From Paraphaeosphaeria minitans (Eukaryota > Ascomycota > Dothideomycetes > Pleosporales > Didymosphaeriaceae): a stretch of DNA of 64,000 nt. The translations under genes were made by a program, and so were the position numbers. Position 1 is the first letter of the stretch, and every line of letters begins with the position of its first letter. Shown piece after piece: positions 22,755-34,301 of this stretch. A model generated the notes under the pieces. It was not told the origin of the DNA, searched no databases, and was given only the letters and a program-made list of their open reading frames with translations. The stretch covers positions 3,038,001-3,102,000 of the forward strand of contig WJXW01000003.1 of assembly GCA_015832175.1 (NCBI GenBank), written 5' to 3'.

Positions 22755-23370
22755 ATGACCAACAAAAAGCGCAAAGCTCGAGCTTCCAACCCTGAGAGTG
22801 ACGCCGATCACCGCACGCACAACCTCACAAGGATCTTGCCCAACGCAAAAGACGGCGATGTCGGGCGACCCAGACTAGACAATAAGTAGGAATCTCTTTC
22901 TACCATGTCCTCTCAACTATCTAACAGTCTCCAGGAAAATCAACTACAACAAAGACACGCCAGACGACAAACCCGCCCCCGAAGCCTCACACTACGAGAC
23001 CACTCGCAGGAAGGAGAAGATGACCAAGAAGCAGGCGAACTTTGATCGCAGGAAGGAGGAGATGAAGAAAAACCAGGGAAAGCGTGTTCGCAGGAATATG
23101 GGAGCCCGCGAAAAGACAATGGCCGACATTGCTCGAGGCATGCCTAGTGCCACCTTGCCCACGAGTTCTACATCTAGACTTCGCATCCATGTTGAACGTC
23201 GCCAGCGTCAGCGCACCGATCCCGAGAGTGCGAACTGGGTCGTAGCCGTCTCTGCGAGGCACATCGGGGCCATGGATACGGATGTTGCTGAGGCAGGTTC
23301 TGACGTCAGTGGTGAGTCCGCCATGCCAGATGAGAAGGAGGGAAAGAAGTCGGATCTACCGCAGAAATAG
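22755..23370 (+). CDS. Small basic hypothetical protein
   Basis: Two exons, 22755-22885 and 22935-23370, joined over a 49-nt intron (GTAGGA donor, CTAAC branch, CAG acceptor); 188 residues. It begins MTNKKRKARASNPESDADHR, is strongly Lys/Arg-rich in its first 110 residues (KEKMTKKQANFDRRKEEMKK, GKRVRRNMGAREKTMADIA) and ends in an acidic, Ser-rich tail. Composition suggests a nuclear or nucleolar RNA- or chromatin-associated protein, but that is inference only. I do not recognise a family. The clean intron in a consistent frame supports a real gene. Confidence 0.6.
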
Positions 23371-24228
23371 GGCGATGTATTTAGCATGCGCACTGCTCGT
23401 TGTCTGGATCGTGTGAGCTAACGGAATTAGGGGAGCTTGTCAGCCTACAAAGGCTGCGTGGTTGAAGGAAGCAGAGATGGATGGCGGTATATTGGCGTTT
23501 GTCTGGTCTGATTTCAAATTCCTTTGGTCTTCTCCAGGGGGCAGTCACTCGCTACAGTATTTTTTGAGAATTCATAGATGGCATTTACATCCTAAGCCTT
23601 GATGCCAAATCGTGCTGTATGACAATATTTCGAGTCTACATTTCCCCTTTCGCATGGAGTCTCGTACACGCTGACAATAGCAGAACAACTCGGAATCGGT
23701 TGAACGCACTGTTCTCAGCACAATTCTCCTAAAAATAACGGATTTTACATCTTTTATAGTTTCGCAGCGGTCAGACTAGCCTAGATGTCATCATCGTCTT
23801 TGCAGAAAAGATTGCGCACTGTCTCATTACCTCCCATGCCGTACAACCTTCAGTCTGCTGCATACCGAATCTTTTCCTCCCAGAGCCTATACTGGGGAAG
23901 TGCATGAACATCGGCTAGACTGACCCAAACATTTCAAGTCGGTCACCAAGACACCAGGAAGAGACATACCACCGGGAAACGAACTGAATCCACATGTCTC
24001 ATGAAACAGTCATTGTGTCTGCTACGGCACCCCTTCACATCCCACCACACGCCCTTATAAGACTTTTCAAGTCTGCACGTACAGGTCAATTAGAAAACGC
24101 AACACCGCACCAATCTCAACTCCCTGATTCCTCAACTGCTTGCCCATAACCAGTCCATCACTACATCCACGCACCCATCTACCCTCCTTCCCAACCTGAG
24201 CAAGCCACCAACTTACCACTCATCAATT
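23371..24228. other. Intergenic stretch, no gene recognised
   Basis: AT-richer than the coding regions. The last 180 bp (from about 24055, with a TATAAG and then a C/A-rich leader) looks like the promoter and leader of the frame at 24229. Confidence 0.5.
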
Positions 24229-24848
24229 ATGGACTCCCCAGACTTACCAGACACCGATATACCCCGATACACCCACTCCGCCCGGCGCACTCCCCGCTTC
24301 AAAAACTACGCCGGCCAGGCAGATCCCCACGACCCCCTCAAGCACGACCCAACCTACGAAGACATCTCCGAAGCGAGCACTGAGAATGAGGATCCATGCC
24401 CCCGCAATAAGCCACGACAGAGGAACCGGAAGGACGCAATCCCAAAGCGTCCGCATCCAGCAAAGAAAATCCCCGATAGTCGGTACCAGTCTGCTCCGAT
24501 CCAGGACGACGACGAGCCTATCCGGGGCGGGACCCCCTACCCGAGGAGCATCCTCGACCACCCTCAGCCGTTGTAAACAGGCCTCGGCACCAGCGTCTCC
24601 GCGGTCAAGATGCCCACGTCCCCGACGCCAACAGCGAGGCCAACCAGGCGGAAGCGAACGCACGACAGAACGAGCCTGTTCATATGCAAAACCAGCGCCC
24701 GAACAACAATCTCCCACGACGTCAGCTAGCCGCGAACAATCCCCGTCGCCGGCCTTCTCGCGGTCCCGATCAGGCCCCCCAAGCCCGGCAGGCAGACGAT
24801 GCCGAAGACGCCAGTGTCAAGTCTCAGTCACGCTGTGTGGTGATGTGA
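24229..24848 (+). pseudogene. Hydrophilic ORF interrupted by a frame break
   Basis: From ATG 24229 the frame reads MDSPDLPDTDIPRYTHSARR...SEASTENEDPCPRNKP and stops at 24576 after 115 codons. In another frame, coding-like sequence continues without a gap: LPEEHPRPPSAVVNRPRHQ, ANSEANQAEANARQNEPVHM, PDQAPQARQADDAED, ending at TGA 24848. The switch lies near a GGCGGGACCCCC run at about 24526-24535, a likely place for a one-base indel. No short intron fits the gap. The joined product would be a ~205-residue, charged, disordered protein of unknown function. It may be a recent pseudogene or a sequence error; a coincidental shadow frame cannot be excluded. Confidence 0.45.
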
Positions 24849-25482
24849 GTGGGATTCAGGCTGACGTACGTCACTTCTGGAAGTGGGAAGTGTGTCTGAA
24901 GATCAAGAAGATGGAAAGGGTGAAATTATAAAACTTTCCGTTGACTCAGAGTTCTGGGGGGAGGGGGGTTTCGCGGCGTTGTTGTTGGATCAAAGTTGGC
25001 GAGCTGGATGGGAGATCACCATTCAGTCCATCCAAGTTCGAAGTAATATCGTTCATGTGACAAAGGTACCACATCGTCCCCAGTCGAGCAAGTGGCATCA
25101 TTAAGACTTTCATTGCAGAACGAGATATGGAAGCGAGTGTCGAATAAATTTTTTTCCCATTCTTTAGTGGTATAATAGGCTAATCGCCGAGACGTCACGA
25201 TGAAGTGACATCTTACGATTGTAGGTTTGAGACTCGCACATCGAGGTGTATACATGCGATGCTGTTTCAGCTGCCCAGTAGAAACCCATAGTGAGAAAGT
25301 GAATCTCACATTAAGGCCGTTATGTAGCCAGTTTCTGATATCATCCGAATCTTGACCCACTGCTATTTCCGACAAATGCCATGGGAGTTGATCGACAGCA
25401 CTCCGAGCAACGTTGGGCTCGAGCATCAAGACATCAGTAGCAGTAGTAGATGATAACTTGAAACGGTCGAACATCGTGGTGC
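24849..25482. other. Intergenic stretch with an unassigned minus-strand frame
   Basis: A 152-codon frame (25016-25474, minus) lies just beyond the end of the BTB gene. It contains no recognisable domain and no intron support, so it is not called a gene. Otherwise nothing is seen. Confidence 0.4.
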
Positions 25483-27171
25483 TCAGTTCACGACATCGTG
25501 ATCAAGCACGTCGGCATCGTCGGTAACGATGTGGCCTCCAAGCGAAGCGTCCTCAGCGTCGAAGAACTCATCATCGTCATCCACATCGTGGTCATCCTTC
25601 TCATGACCACCATTCTTGTGCCCGGAGCCCTGTGTCTTGATCGACATGGATGCGAGGCGAGCAGTGGCTGGAGTTGCGTCTACTTTGGTCAGAGTATACC
25701 TCATCTTGGGTTGAGTCGGTGGGACTTACTGTCTCTAGCAACGCGACCGCCGCGTCGAGTACGTCGGCCGCCCTTGGTGATCCCAAATGCCTTCTTCTCC
25801 TCACGGTACTTGTTAAGAATGTCACGGCGCACTGAAGAGGGCCCCATCCAAGAGTAATACCTGTAGACAGTGAGCGTGAAATTTTACATACAGTGCTTGG
25901 GCAAAAGTTTGAGTACACGTTTACCCCAGGAGCAGTGCCGCGTCTGAACCTTTGCCCTAGTACAGTAGTGTGTCTAGACTCACCAAGAGGCACGGCCGTG
26001 GCCATAGCGGCAGTCGATGTCCCAGCAGCCCTTGAACGGTGAGTTCTTCTCGAGAAAAGCCTGTCGCGTCTGGCCCTCCATATGGTCAATGTTGCTGCGT
26101 TCCATGCAGTCGAGGCAAAGTCCGTCGAAAGCGAACTTCGCCTTGCGAATAGCGATGTTGACGGAGTTCTTGAAATCATGAGCGCAGGCGCCAGAGTCGC
26201 AGTTGATGGTCTTCGGAGAGAACTCGAATTTGTCGAGTTCGTCAATGATCTCTGCAAGAGGGTACTTCTGCACTGCGCGATCGATCGGCCAGCAGTCGAG
26301 TGCCCTCAAAGCATCCTCGTAGTCGAATGCGGTTTCCTTGCGGCAAGTGCAAGTGGCCTGGTGAAGCTTTTCAAGAGCAAAGTTGAGCTCCTTGTCAAGG
26401 ATGGACTGAATATGGGCTCGTGCAGTGGTGAGCGGGCCTGGCATAAATTAGCCTCCACCGTATCTCGCGTTGCGTAGGGATCTTACCATCGAGAATGCGC
26501 GCGTCCTGGTTGAGCGCGTGGAAGCTAGATGGGTTATGTGTGAAAATTGTGCCATTCGTGTGATACGCAAGGTATTTTGTAAGCTTCATGAAGCCCTCAG
26601 CGTGGTCGAACACGCTGCAGGGGAAGGCGAGGCAACAAGCAACAAATGGTGAGAGGCCGCCATTAAGCGCAATCTGGTAACACTCTAGAAACCAAGGCTT
26701 GATCTTGTCGATGTGGTGAGGAGCAAAGCCGAATTGCTCTCCGACGCCAATGGCGACCCAAGCGCGCTCGATGTGAGTCGCCTTGAGGTTGTTGGGGAGC
26801 GTGTGAGCTCCGTTGTGAAGAGCGCGGAGCCATATCTCGAGAGCGTAGCCGAAGCCGTTGCCCTTGTTCTCGAAAGTGACGTTGGCCTTGTCGATGTCAG
26901 TGGTTGTGCTCATACATAGACTCTTAGTACCTACCAAGTTAGGGCGATTTCCCAAGATTGTCTGAAAGAAACTCGAAGACTTGTTGAGTACAGTCCTCGA
27001 GACACGGAACTGGACCACCCTAGTGCGCTTGGGCGTGGCGTTGATGGTCTTCTCCGCGAGCGGTTTGGCAGCTGGCGTGAGTTGGATGACGAAGTCACCG
27101 TCAGCGACGACGGTGATCTGAAGTGAGCCGCCGGCAACGGAGGTCACGGGTGCACAAGCGGAGACGTCCAT
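25483..27171 (-). CDS. BTB/POZ-domain protein with a C-terminal Cys-containing module
   Basis: Four exons on the minus strand: 26487-27171, 25984-26437, 25730-25860 and 25483-25679, about 488 residues. Phases agree at each join, with donors GTAAGA, GTGAGT and GTAAGT. I start at MDVSACAPV (27171); an upstream extension looks like leader. Residues ~50-150 form a BTB-like fold: VVQFRVSRTVLNKSSSFFQ then GYALEIWLRALHNG. A second conserved part carries spaced Cys: CTCRKE, CDSGACAHDF, GLCLDCMERS and GCWDIDCRYGHGRASWYYSW, known to me from other filamentous-fungal BTB proteins. The C-terminus is basic, then acidic (DVDDDDEFFDAEDA). A 48-nt in-frame segment at 26887-26934 looks like another intron (GTAGGT...CTGAC...AAG); removing it gives 472 residues. 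BTB proteins often bridge partners to Cullin-3; no partner is visible here. Confidence 0.78.
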
Positions 27172-27863
27172 GGCTGTTGCGAGATTGTGTCCCGGTACGG
27201 GCAGAGCAAGGAGTGTGGTGTTGTGGAGCGGACGTGGAGGCGAGGTCGGACAAACGAGAGAAGGAAAGGCGACGAGAGCGCGAGGAAGGCGCACCACGTG
27301 GCTATGACAAAGCATGGCCTAGCTTGTGAATTGGACTGAGAGCAGTGAAGGTGAAGACAAAACGTCGAGCTAGTGGTCTTCAACTTGTCCTGTGTGCCAT
27401 TCGTGCAATATCTGACAGCGGCCTTTTCGGTAATATGGCAGAACGAGTGAATGCAGGACCATGTCAAATTCCCAGTCCTGTCTCGCCTATTTATGCATCC
27501 GGCGTTGGTATCGTATATGACTCTTTCTTCTGCAGTGCGTGATGGACAGACGGAGAGGAAGCGACATGGAGGACTAGAAGGAAGTATGAGCGACGGGGCC
27601 AAAGATGTTGCAGCGCTGCTCAGAGCACTCGGCCAATGTAAGTCCCACCAGAGAACAAAATAAGCCCTCACGGCACTCAAGGTATAATAGCAAGGATCAA
27701 AAAGTCAAACCCACTCCTCATAAGTTCCATGTAACGCCTGTCGATGCCGGACCTGTACCACCATCATTGCCCAGCTCCTGTTGCACCTTCCTATTCCAAC
27801 CCACCCAACTGGTATCATCGCAAATAGAAAACCCTCACCAAACATATTCAAGGACCATTCTCA
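27172..27863. other. Intergenic stretch between two minus-strand genes
   Basis: It contains the BTB gene promoter and the 3' region of the next minus-strand gene. Overlapping short frames have no recognisable content. Confidence 0.5.
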
Positions 27864-29212
27864 TCAGGCCGCATTTCCCTTTCCTTTGTCGTGGTGCTCG
27901 GCTGAGGCAGGACTTGCCGGAACATCTGCCTCGTCTCCTGCAACGCTACCCTCAACCCCATCCTGCCAGTCTGAGCTTCTTCGACTCAGCTTTACTAGCC
28001 CCAGCGTCTCTCTAGGGCTAGCAAGTGGACTGGCGGGGTTCGGTCCAATGCTGCCGTTGATACTATCCGTGCGGCCATGGCCTAACAATCCGCTGCGAAC
28101 GCTCACCCCGTCCGTGTTCTGCTTGTTTGCATAATAGCTGTTACGCTCGCTGGGCAGAGCGGGTGCCGCGACGCCGGATGATGAATACATGCTTGCACGT
28201 TCCGCGTTGACGAAGCCGGCAACACCACCAGGCCTGCTGGCTGGACTGTAGATCGTGTCGGCCGTACCAGACAAAACACTTAGCGGGAGCGACTCGCGAC
28301 TTCCTCCCCACACTGAAGACGGTGCCAGGGCACGGACCGAAGCATTTGTATCGAGGGAGTTTCGACGTCGGCGCTTAGACGAGGATGCCAGCGTCAAGAT
28401 AGATGCGTTGTCCGTAAGGATGTTGTTCGCTGTCGCAGCCTGGTACGAGTGTGGGTGCGACTGTTGCGGGACAAGATGCGGGGGGATAGCGGATGGAGGA
28501 GGCGACGTCGGGAATTGATGTGAGAATTGCACAGGCGGTCCGTTTGCAGGCTGCGTTGTCTGCGCATTGCCGCCAGCAAGCGCATTCGAAGGTGCGGTCG
28601 ACTGTATCGTCGTCAGAGTCGTAGTCAGCGAGCGCTCCGAATGGTTCGGCGACGAGAAGGTGCTGTTGTTGCCCAAGTTACTGAAGCCAGTATCTGCCTT
28701 GGACCTGCCTGAATGGACTGTCTCGGGATTGGTGGCTACGGTCGGAGCAGTAGATTTGTTGCTCTTGGCAAGCGCGCGATGCTGGTCAGCGTCGTGGACC
28801 TCCTCAACGGACGTGAAGCTCTCGGCCGAGCGAGGGGTGACGGGGCTGGAAAAGGAGAGGCGATTGCCATTCGCGTTTCCATTGCGGCTGACGTGGCCCG
28901 ACTCTGGGTATGGATTATTCCTGGCTGCGGATTTCTTCGACTTTGACGGCGTGCTGGCTAAGTTCTTCTTACTCGAGGCGCTCGGCGAGTCGGAGGAGGA
29001 TTTGTTGAGGTTCGCCAGACGCTTCATGAAGCCCGCGAAGGGCCGCTTGCGTGCTTGACGTTCTTTGCACATGTATGTCAGTTCTATGCAAATCCGGTTT
29101 GAGGAAAGGGGGGCCCAGCCAGGCCGGGGACCATTGTTGTGGCAATGGCTGTGCTCGAGTTTTAGCTAGTCCACTCACCATTTGGCCTCGAGGTGGGTTC
29201 GGCGGTGGCCAT
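27864..29212 (-). CDS. Ser-rich disordered protein conserved in filamentous fungi
   Basis: Two exons: a 34-nt first exon (29179-29212, MATAEPTSRPN) and 27864-29083, joined over a 95-nt intron (GTGAGT...TAG); 417 residues. The join gives ...RPNELTYMCKERQARKRPFAGFMKRLANLNKSS, which reads well, whereas starting at the Met of MCKER would lose a conserved lead. Apart from this basic helix, the protein is Ser/Pro/Thr/Asn-rich. A block that I remember as conserved among ascomycetes is ASILTLASSSKRRRRNSLDT followed by NASVRALAPSSVWGGSRESLPLSVLSG. The ending (SPRETLGLVKLSRRSSDWQD) is also motif-like and rich in RxxS phosphorylation-type sites. The function is unknown to me. Confidence 0.75.
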
Positions 29213-29838
29213 CCCGCTCCACTAGGCGCAGCGCTGTAAACCAGGGATGAGTGTTCTGCGCCGCTGCTGGATTGCGAGCCGGCAGTTGTGGGCGGGTAAT
29301 AATTGGCAGGCTGGGGAGCTCCACGTGTGATATATTGGGCAAGGACGAGGCGGCGACGGGCTGTAGAGTGCCGCAGGCGCTGTCGCAACGAAAATAGGGC
29401 CGATGCGCGGTACTTGCAAGGGCCTGCGTGCGGCGCGGGAGTGCTACTGCGAGCGAGTGTGCCAGTGCGTTACCAGGCTGCGCGGATGTGCTGGGAGCGT
29501 GTTTGGGGCAGGTGGTGTTGAGGCTTGGGGAGCACTGGATTGTGGAGGCAGCGATCGACTAGGTATGCCGCATGCGTTGGGGCAGGGTCCACTGGTGCCC
29601 TTTGAAGCGCGGGCCGCTGACCAAGGTGCAGCTCCACTCATACACCAGCGATCATACGACGGTAGTCTACCCACCACCCCAGCTATCCACCCACCATCGC
29701 GCGACCGCGTCCAGCCGAATCCTCCTTTTGATAGACAAACCCGATCCACGCCTCTGCCACGGCCTACATAGCTGCATGAAGCTCATGGCATCGCTTAGCT
29801 CACGTTTCCAGCTCCGAGGGGGATGAGATGAGCCTGGC
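29213..29838. promoter_or_regulatory. Divergent intergenic region before MLH3
   Basis: A 626-bp region between the minus-strand gene starting at 29212 and MLH3. It must hold both promoters. I recognise no specific site, and the overlapping frames are not convincing. Confidence 0.45.
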
Positions 29839-32800
29839 ATGCAACGCCATGCGCCATACAACGCTTCCGACAGATCTCCTGGCATGACTGCCCGCCGCAG
29901 TGCCATCCTGCCGTTACCAGCAGACGTGGTCGCCCAGATTAAGTCGTCGACCGCCATTGTCTCTTTGAATGGCGTGTTGCTCGAGCTGCTGAAGAATGCC
30001 CTGGATGCGAAAGCTTCCAAAGTAGAGGCAACCATTGACTTTGCTCGCGGAGCCTGTGTTATCGAGGACAATGGTCTCGGAATCGCCCCCTCCGACTTTC
30101 GTGACGAAGGGGGCCTGGGGAAGCTGTACTGTGAGTCTACTCGCCGCTCCAAAGAAGCGAACATGCACTGACCCACCTCAGGTACCTCCAAGTACCTCTC
30201 CGAAGATGAGTGTCTCGGCCGCAATGGCGCCTTCCTCGCTTCGCTCAGTGCCATGTGCCTCCTGACCATCACCTCGCGCCACGACGGGTACCGATCGCAC
30301 AACCTATTGACGCTGCACCACGCCAAGCTCATCGATCGGCAGCTGCCAGCTTCGTCCCAGCACGAGATTCACGGCAAGCACGGCACCCGCGTGACAGTCC
30401 GCAACCTGTTTGGAAATCTTCCTGTGAGGGTCAAGCAGAGAGGTGTTGTGGCAGAACACAAGGCAGAGCATGATCGCTTGTGGGAGGTCCTAAAGCGCGA
30501 AGTTACACGTCTCATGCTTAGCTGGCGCGAGCCGGTATCTGTGAGAGTCCGTGATTCGGACGGTAAGACCTCAATCAGTCTCTCCAATCTATCGCAGAGT
30601 GATGGAAGCACGCCGAAACGCTCTACAGGGCTCCAGTCTCCGCTCAACATCCTCTCGCAGGCGAGCTACGTTCTGCATGACGAGTGGCCCTCATGGGTGC
30701 CTGTGTCCGCGTCCACGTCTACCATATGTATACAGGGTGCTATCTCCCTGAATCCTGCGCCCAGCAAGCGCGTCCAGTTCATGTCTGTCGGTGTTACTCC
30801 TCTAAGTGCCGACGCCGGGCATAATGAACTGTATGATGAGATCAACCGTCTATTTACGTTGTCTAGCTTTGGCACCGTCGAACATGACGTGGCGATCGAT
30901 ACCGAGGAGAAGATCCGAAGACTTGGTGACAATCGTTTCAAATCGGACGGATATACCATCAAGCAATTGAAAGCTCGAAAAGGAGTTGACCGACACCCCA
31001 TGTTCTATTTGCGTTTATCTTTGACGCAAGAAGACAAGCTCAATCGAGCAGATGCCCTCTTCAGTGAAGACAACGCCAACCTCAGCACGGTTATAGATGT
31101 TCTAAAGGCTATGATCACACAGTGGCTAGCCGTCCATCATTTTCGACCTCACCAAACACTGTCAAAGCAGGTTCATCGACCAATTGCAACTACATCTTCC
31201 AGCAACGCTGAGAGCAACGAAACTGCATCATCGGCACGCCAAGATCGGCCGCTCAGACCCCTTTGCCAACCTCGAGTTGCGTCGGCACCACCAACCCTTA
31301 AGCTGGCAGAGACTAACGGCCGTAAGAGAAAAGTATCACAAGGTTTTCTGTCAAGAAAGGACTCAGATCGAAGCCATCACTTGGCTTTCTCTATATGGTC
31401 ACGCATAAAAAGCGGCAACCCTACTTTTCTGGACAGCCTTGGCACCAAAAGAGATGCTCGGATGTCAGACGACGCTGCGTCGGGTGTTGGAAGCCCTACC
31501 GCTTCATACTTTGGCAAAATTAGTGCTTCACCTGTGCTCGCTGGGGCTTTGGATGGCGGTAGTGAATCCAATTCTCTAGTAACAGATAAATGCCGTGGAG
31601 ACGAGGGGAAATATGATGAAGCGATCTCCTGGACCGACCCAACATCCAAGCAAGCGTACTTTTTAAACGCACGAACTGGCTGCGTGCTGCCGCGTCCTTC
31701 AGCTAGGCCCCAGACCGACCCTTTACTCAAGGCCCGTATTACCACGCGCAAAGACTTCAACAAGTCTCTGCGACTACAAAACACTGCCACACCAAGCAAA
31801 GAGCCAAACGTATGGCTCAATGATGTGCTAAAAGTATGGGAAAATCCAGTATTCATGCCTGTCGAAGCGCGGATTCAGCAGGCTGCCCCTTCCGAGGACC
31901 AACACGTCCATCATTGCGCGCATCGCCACCATCTGGACACCAGACGAGGCCACAATGACGAAACATCGAATTCCATGTCCATATCGAATGCGAGCAAACT
32001 ATCCAAAGATGGGCTTGAGAAAGCCGAAGTTATGGCTCAACTTGACAGAAAGTTCATTCTCGTAAAGATGAGGGCTCTCAAGGATGATTTCGAAGGGTCG
32101 AAGATTGATGGAGAGGTCCTTGTCCTAATTGACCAGCACGCGGCGGATGAACGCTTGCGCGTAGAGGCCTTGCTCGCAGAGTTGTGTACGCCATTGCCGA
32201 AGGGCACCAGGAGCTACCGTTCTAAGCTGGGCCATGAGTCGCACGTAGCTGTGTCTATCCTAGACAAGCCGATCCATTTTACGTTGACTGTCCAGGAGCA
32301 ACAGCAATTCACGACAAATGCTTCAAGATTCGCAACATGGGGGGTTCTGTTCGACGTGGTAATTTCATCGTCTTCATCGACAAAGCTCCAACCGCTTCTT
32401 TCTGTAACGGCCTTACCTCCCGTGATAGCCGAGCGATGCAAAGTAGATCCTCACGTTCTCATCACGTTCCTCCGTACCGCTGTCTGGAAGTACGCGGACG
32501 CCGACTACTTACCCAATCCTGTAGATGAGACACGGGATGTATCCTCGAGCAATTCAGCAGCCTGGGTCAGACGCATATCCAGTTGCCCAGATGGCCTAAT
32601 CGAGCTTGTCAATTCGCGCGCGTGCCGGTCGGCTATCATGTTCAACGATGAGCTTAGTATGGAAGAGTGCAGAGAACTGGTCCGGGGGTTGTGCAAGTGT
32701 GTGTTCCCGTTCATGTGTGCGCACGGCCGGCCCAGTATGGTTCCGTTGGTTGACATTGGAACGGCCTTCAGCTCGGAAACATCGACAGAAAATACAACAG

Positions 32801-32844
32801 GAGGCAGCTTCGTTACGGCGTGGAAGCGATGGCAGACAAAGTAG
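29839..32844 (+). CDS. MLH3: DNA mismatch repair protein MLH3 (MutL homologue with endonuclease motifs)
   Basis: Two exons, 29839-30130 and 30182-32844 (984 residues), joined over a 51-nt intron that restores YCTSKYLSEDE. GHKL ATPase motifs are in order: ELLKNALDAKA (~49), DNGLGI (77-82), TSK (99-101) and GTRVTVRNLFGNLPVR (~165). After a long variable linker the C-terminal domain shows DQHAADERLRVE at 748-759, which fits the MutL endonuclease metal motif DQHA(x)2E(x)4E. It also has RACRSAIMF (~910) and CAHGRP (943-948), the Cys/His metal-site motif. CAHGRP and the overall layout favour MLH3 over PMS1. MLH3 pairs with MLH1 and acts in meiotic crossover resolution and mismatch repair. A second ATG at 29884 (MTARRSAILPLP) may be the true start. 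All key residues look intact. Confidence 0.9.
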
Positions 32845-33476
32845 GATACGCAAACACAAGTCTTGCATACAATGACACATAAAAATACAATCAAGAAGAT
32901 CTATGATGTATGAACGCCATGAGACCTGAAGAGCCACGTGGTGAAGGCAGCCAGGTCAATTAAAACGCTCACTTTGCTCTTGGAACGTCCATAGAGGGCC
33001 TGTTTCGAAGTGAGAGAGTTCGAACAAGCGTGACAATTTTATTCCGTGTACTACATTGAGATCGATAGACTCAACATGATCAGTAGCTGGGCGCAAGCAA
33101 TGCTTGGCCTGGAGTCTTCAACCTCAGGGGATTGGCGCAAAACTCTGCGTATTTTCTACAGCGTACACAACAGGCGGCCACCAATCATACACAATCACTT
33201 CTTATCATCTCAGAAGTCGATAGTAGATATGATGGAGCCTCGTGTATACGCCAAAGATTGAAGGGGGATGAAAACTCGAGATTTTGATATTCACAACCGA
33301 AGTTTCAGCATCGGAGAATATTTAAGCGTAGCTGCAATCACGTGTGAAGCTACTCCCTATGAAGCTAGATCCCGGGCCAGGGCCGCATTCACTATCATCA
33401 CCGCTTCATCCCATCCATCCACATGACACGACCAACAAAAATCATGAACAACTCTCCTTAAAATGTCCCACACATC
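32845..33476. other. Intergenic stretch, no gene recognised
   Basis: MLH3 3' region and the promoter of the deacetylase gene; nothing specific seen. Confidence 0.5.
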
Positions 33477-34301
33477 ATGCCACGCCCCCACATCCGCCTC
33501 CTGCGCTATCCCATCAGCCTCTCCCGGCGCGCCCGCCGCACCCGCCTCCTAACCATGCTTGTCGCCCTGCTCACCCTACTTACCTTCGTCACCCCCTTCT
33601 ACATCATCTACAAGCCGCCATCTTTCCTAATCAATTACTTTCAGACGCGCTTGCCAGATGTCCTGTTCCACGCGGACGATGTAAAAGAGAAGGTCATCGC
33701 GCTCACGATCGACGATGCGCCGAGCTACTACACCAGCCAGATCCTGGAGATTCTAAATGAGAACGATGCGAAAGCTACGTTCTTTGTGATTGGGGGGCAG
33801 GCTGGTGGGAGGGAGGAGGAGCTGAGGAAGTTGGTGGAGGCGGGCATGGAGCTAGGGAATCATGCCATGCATGACGAGGCGTCAAGGTCTCTCAGCGACG
33901 AAGAGTTGAGAAGCCAGATCAAGGATGTGGAGAGTATGATTGCCGACGTGTACAAGCAGTCCAACGTTCCTGGCGAGCCCGCACGGTACTTTCGCCCTGG
34001 GTCTGGTTTCTTCTCTGCGCGAATGCGCGCGCTGGTTAAGGAATTGGGGTATCGCTTGGTGCTGGGCGATATCTACCCGCATGATCCGCAGATCCCGTAC
34101 TGGAGGGTCAATGCAAAGCATATACTGAGTATGCTGAAGCCTGGCGGGGTTATCATTTGCCATGATAGAAGGAGTTGGACGGTGCCAATGTTGAGGAAGG
34201 TGGTGCCGGAGATGAAGAGGAGGGGGTGGAGAATTACAACTGTATCGGGGTTGTTGGAGCAGGCGGAGAAAGAGTCCCAGGCGAGGATAATTGTAGATTG
34301 A
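33477..34301 (+). CDS. Membrane-anchored polysaccharide (chitin-type) deacetylase, CE4 fold
   Basis: A single uninterrupted frame of 274 residues. The N-terminus is basic (MPRPHIRLLRYPISLSRRARR) and is followed by one hydrophobic segment, LLTMLVALLTLLTFVTPFYII (~24-45), suggesting a type II anchor. The NodB/CE4 domain follows: motif 1 is VIALTIDDAPSYYT (the DD pair carries catalytic base and metal ligand) and motif 2 is ELGNHAMHDEASRSL. Later blocks are RYFRPGSGFFSARM, YRLVLGDIYPHDPQ and KPGGVIICHDRRSWT. Canonical CE4 motif 2 has three residues between the two His (HSxxH), but here only two (HAMH), so metal binding may differ. CE4 enzymes remove N-acetyl groups from chitin or related polymers at the cell surface; the substrate here is not known. 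Confidence 0.85.
   Translation: MPRPHIRLLRYPISLSRRARRTRLLTMLVALLTLLTFVTPFYIIYKPPSFLINYFQTRLPDVLFHADDVKEKVIALTIDDAPSYYTSQILEILNENDAKATFFVIGGQAGGREEELRKLVEAGMELGNHAMHDEASRSLSDEELRSQIKDVESMIADVYKQSNVPGEPARYFRPGSGFFSARMRALVKELGYRLVLGDIYPHDPQIPYWRVNAKHILSMLKPGGVIICHDRRSWTVPMLRKVVPEMKRRGWRITTVSGLLEQAEKESQARIIVD

Noticed and set aside
25016..25474. 152-codon minus-strand frame after the BTB gene
   Set aside because: No domain and no splice evidence; probably 3' region of the BTB gene.
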